Of a stretch of DNA of 6,552 bases, positions 5,060-6,552 are shown piece by piece. The stretch is from the NCBI GenBank assembly GCA_028274825.1, contig JAQCMZ010000081.1, positions 1-6,552 on the forward strand, given 5' to 3'. Position 1 is the first letter of the stretch. Each line of letters begins with the position of its first letter. Source of the DNA: Haloferacaceae archaeon. GTDB lineage: Archaea; Halobacteriota; Halobacteria; Halobacteriales; Haloferacaceae. The notes under the pieces were generated by a model. That model saw nothing but the letters and a program-made list of their open reading frames with translations. It had not been told where the DNA came from and ran no database searches. Both the position numbers and the translations under genes were made by a program.

Positions 5060-5325
5060 TAGCCGAGTGCCCGGCAACTGGCGGTTCGAGTGTCCGCCCA
5101 GACTGGAAACAGGGCAGGGTGTGGCCCGATGTGGGAATCACACACCAACCACCGGGCAAATACTCGCAGAGAAAGTCACTCCGAGTCCATCGCAGTCTGC
5201 CGGACTTCCCGTGGCCAACACAACACTGGGAATCCGAGTCCGACAACGGAGAGAAGTCCCGGGGTGGCCACTCCCAGGAGACTGCCCAGTGACCAGTCAC
5301 TCACCGATTCCAACGGTGTGTTGGC

Positions 5326-5354
5326 TTGGGAGTCTGCAACCCTGCCACTCCCAA
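5326..5354. repeat. 8-bp hairpin with a 13-nt loop
   Basis: TTGGGAGT (5326-5333) pairs with ACTCCCAA (5347-5354). It lies inside the span closed by the 8-bp pair 5280-5287 with 5471-5478, which would make it one arm of a larger folded domain. Confidence 0.5.
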
Positions 5355-5510
5355 TTCAGCGGTGGCGTGGGATTCGGCCGCGGTCACGCGGAGGAGGATC
5401 TCAAGATGTGGTGTCGCTTTACCCGAGTAGAGATAGCACAGTCCCTGAAACACACCCCAGGTCAGGTTCGGGGCAGTCACTTTATTCTGTAGTGTGAATT
5501 ACCACGAGTC

Positions 5511-6552
5511 TCATCGATCTTCGACAGTCATTTCCCGGACCCGGATCCCTTTCTCTGCGAGATGTCGCATGCGACGGCGTGCGAAGTCTTCTTCTGATGA
5601 CCCCTGTGTCGCGAGTACGTACATCAATGCCGTGCCTGCCGGGCGCATAGTCCTGCCGGCTCGTTGAGCGCCCTGACGTCGAGACCCCCCAAGCCCAGAA
5701 GCGACAATCGCGAGATCGGCGTCCGGAAGATCGATCCCCTCGTCACCAACCCGAGAGATAACAAGTGTCTCACGCGTGCCATTTCGAAACGACTCGAACA
5801 ACTCCCGCCGTCGCGAGTGTGCCGTTTCGCCGCTAATGAACGGGACGTCGATCGCGTTACTGATGGCATCTCCTTGGTCGAGATATTCGACGAAGACCAG
5901 TCCTTTTTTGCCGGCGTGTTTTGCGAGAAGGAATCGGATCTCCTCGATTTTCGCCGGATTTTGGGCAGCCAGTTGACGGCGCTGCCGCCCGTCAGTCGAC
6001 ACGTATTCGTTGCGTGCGAGATCGTCACGCCACGGTGTATAACGGATTTCCACCTCCGGTTCCTGCACAAATCCGGCGGCAAATAGCCGGTCCCAATCCG
6101 CGCCGATCGGGGAGCCAATCAGCGTGTATATTTCATCTTCGTTGCCCGTCTCTCGGACGGGGGTGGCTGACAACCCTAATCGGTGTTTCGCCTGGAGATC
6201 TGCCGATCGTGAGAATACTGGCGCCGGGATATGATGGGCCTCATCGTAAACGATCAGTCCCCACTCACGAGCCTCGAACAGCCCGCGATGGCGATTCATC
6301 CCAGCCGTCTGGTATGTCGCAATCGTCACTGGCCGGCGTTGTTTTTCGCCACCGTGATATTCACCTACGTCTTGCTCGTCGAGAGTCGTATGACGGAGCA
6401 GTTCTTCGCGCCACTGTGCGGCCAGTTCCCGCGAGGGAACGAGAACCAGTGTCTCCCCGCCGACTTCGACGGCCGCAGCGATTGCTGTGACAGTCTTCCC
6501 CGACCCAGGTGGTCCCACGAACACCCCTGATCGACGGTCGAGAAAGCGTTCT
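5511..6552 (-). CDS. XPB/Rad25-like superfamily 2 DNA helicase (N-terminus beyond the window)
   Basis: This is an ATP-dependent DNA helicase/translocase of the XPB (Rad25/ERCC3) group of superfamily 2, probably acting in nucleotide excision repair or transcription-linked DNA opening. The visible 346 residues cover both RecA-like domains. Counted from the right edge: Walker A GPPGSGKT (13-20), SRELAAQW (motif Ia region, about 40-47), Walker B DEAH (103-106), SATP (128-131), GDEGIDLP (269-276, motif V) and QRAGRTMRP (296-304, motif VI with the arginine finger). An alternating charged C-terminus ends in TVEDR. The frame stays open through the right edge, and the residues before GVFVGPPGSGKT (ERFLDRRS) fit the family, so an internal GTG near 6524 is not the real start. 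All core motifs are intact. It ends 31 nt from the GC-rich block and shares no operon visible here. Confidence 0.93.
   Translation of the reverse strand, partial: ERFLDRRSGVFVGPPGSGKTVTAIAAAVEVGGETLVLVPSRELAAQWREELLRHTTLDEQDVGEYHGGEKQRRPVTIATYQTAGMNRHRGLFEAREWGLIVYDEAHHIPAPVFSRSADLQAKHRLGLSATPVRETGNEDEIYTLIGSPIGADWDRLFAAGFVQEPEVEIRYTPWRDDLARNEYVSTDGRQRRQLAAQNPAKIEEIRFLLAKHAGKKGLVFVEYLDQGDAISNAIDVPFISGETAHSRRRELFESFRNGTRETLVISRVGDEGIDLPDADLAIVASGLGGSRRQGAQRAGRTMRPAGTALMYVLATQGSSEEDFARRRMRHLAEKGIRVREMTVEDR

Larger units (their letters stand above)
4856..5480. other. GC-rich block full of inverted repeats; candidate unidentified structured RNA or decayed DNA
   Basis: Several long frames are open here at once on both strands, but they give Cys-, Trp- and Arg-rich peptides unlike haloarchaeal proteins. 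The block instead carries many close stems: CCTGCCA (4858-4864) with TGGCAGG (4877-4883); ACGGCG (4963-4968) with CGCCGT (4977-4982); CACTGGGG (5040-5047) with CCCCAGTG (5052-5059) around a 4-nt loop; and TTGGGAGT (5326-5333) with ACTCCCAA (5347-5354). Longer-range pairs include TGCCCGG (5068-5074) with CCGGGCA (5152-5158), which encloses two further hairpins, and GACTGCCC (5280-5287) with GGGCAGTC (5471-5478). Some 7-8 bp long-range matches are expected by chance in 600 nt of GC-rich DNA; the short-loop 8-bp stems are less easily explained so. The strand is undecided. It lies 3' of the helicase gene and 5' of tRNA-Tyr. Confidence 0.4.

Noticed and set aside
5249..5260. RNase P RNA, because GAGAGAAGTCCC resembles the conserved GAGGAAAGTCC core
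   Set aside because: That core is almost invariant and the match here has two changes. I could not find the partner conserved regions on either strand, so the identification is not supported.
4873..5497. Overlapping long frames on both strands (for example plus 4873-5292, 4968-5492, 5090-5497; minus 4929-5300)
   Set aside because: They overlap in several frames, are rich in Cys, Trp and Arg, and show no haloarchaeal protein character. They are better explained by GC-rich noncoding sequence with few chance stops.

Overview
The window looks haloarchaeal. The proteins are rich in Asp and Glu, the promoters are TATA boxes placed for leaderless transcripts, tRNA-Tyr has the archaeal C1:G72 pair and no encoded CCA, and mfnA, an XPB/Rad25-type helicase and a haloarchaeal-style tyrosine recombinase are all recognisable. 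No rRNA gene, CRISPR array or intact insertion sequence was seen.

Layout. Positions 3-59 may be the tail of an upstream gene. Positions 190-1269 are mfnA (PLP-dependent tyrosine/aspartate decarboxylase) on the plus strand, with a clear promoter but an in-frame TGA at codon 124, so it reads as a pseudogene by one point mutation. Positions 1270-1653 hold no recognisable gene. Positions 1654-4546 look like a small integrated element of about 2.9 kb. It is bounded on the right by the 3' end of an intact tRNA-Tyr(GTA) gene (minus strand, 4525-4598) and on the left by a 22-nt near-copy of that end (20/22 identical). Inside are a tyrosine recombinase (1767-2765, no ordinary start codon), a small gene broken by one extra base in an A-run (3064-3280), and an unrecognised 188-aa protein on the minus strand (3322-3888). 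The last two genes converge.

The most interesting feature is inside this element. Each convergent cargo gene is preceded by a copy of the same roughly 250-nt noncoding unit: copy A at 2773-3023 (plus) and copy B at 3976-4237 (minus). The copies are in inverted orientation and diverged in sequence. They share an exact 17-nt box, three further short blocks in the same order and at nearly the same offsets, and a terminal nested hairpin whose stems are kept although their bases differ. That pattern suggests selection on structure, at the RNA or DNA level. I do not recognise it as a known family.

To the right of the tRNA, 4640-5500 has no convincing gene. From about 4856 it is GC-rich and full of strong inverted repeats, so it is a candidate unidentified structured RNA or a decayed region. 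A weak third set of the same blocks may lie at 4703-4883. The window ends in a minus-strand XPB/Rad25-like helicase whose N-terminus lies beyond the right edge.

The genes do not form one pathway: host housekeeping genes (mfnA, tRNA-Tyr, helicase) flank a mobile insert.
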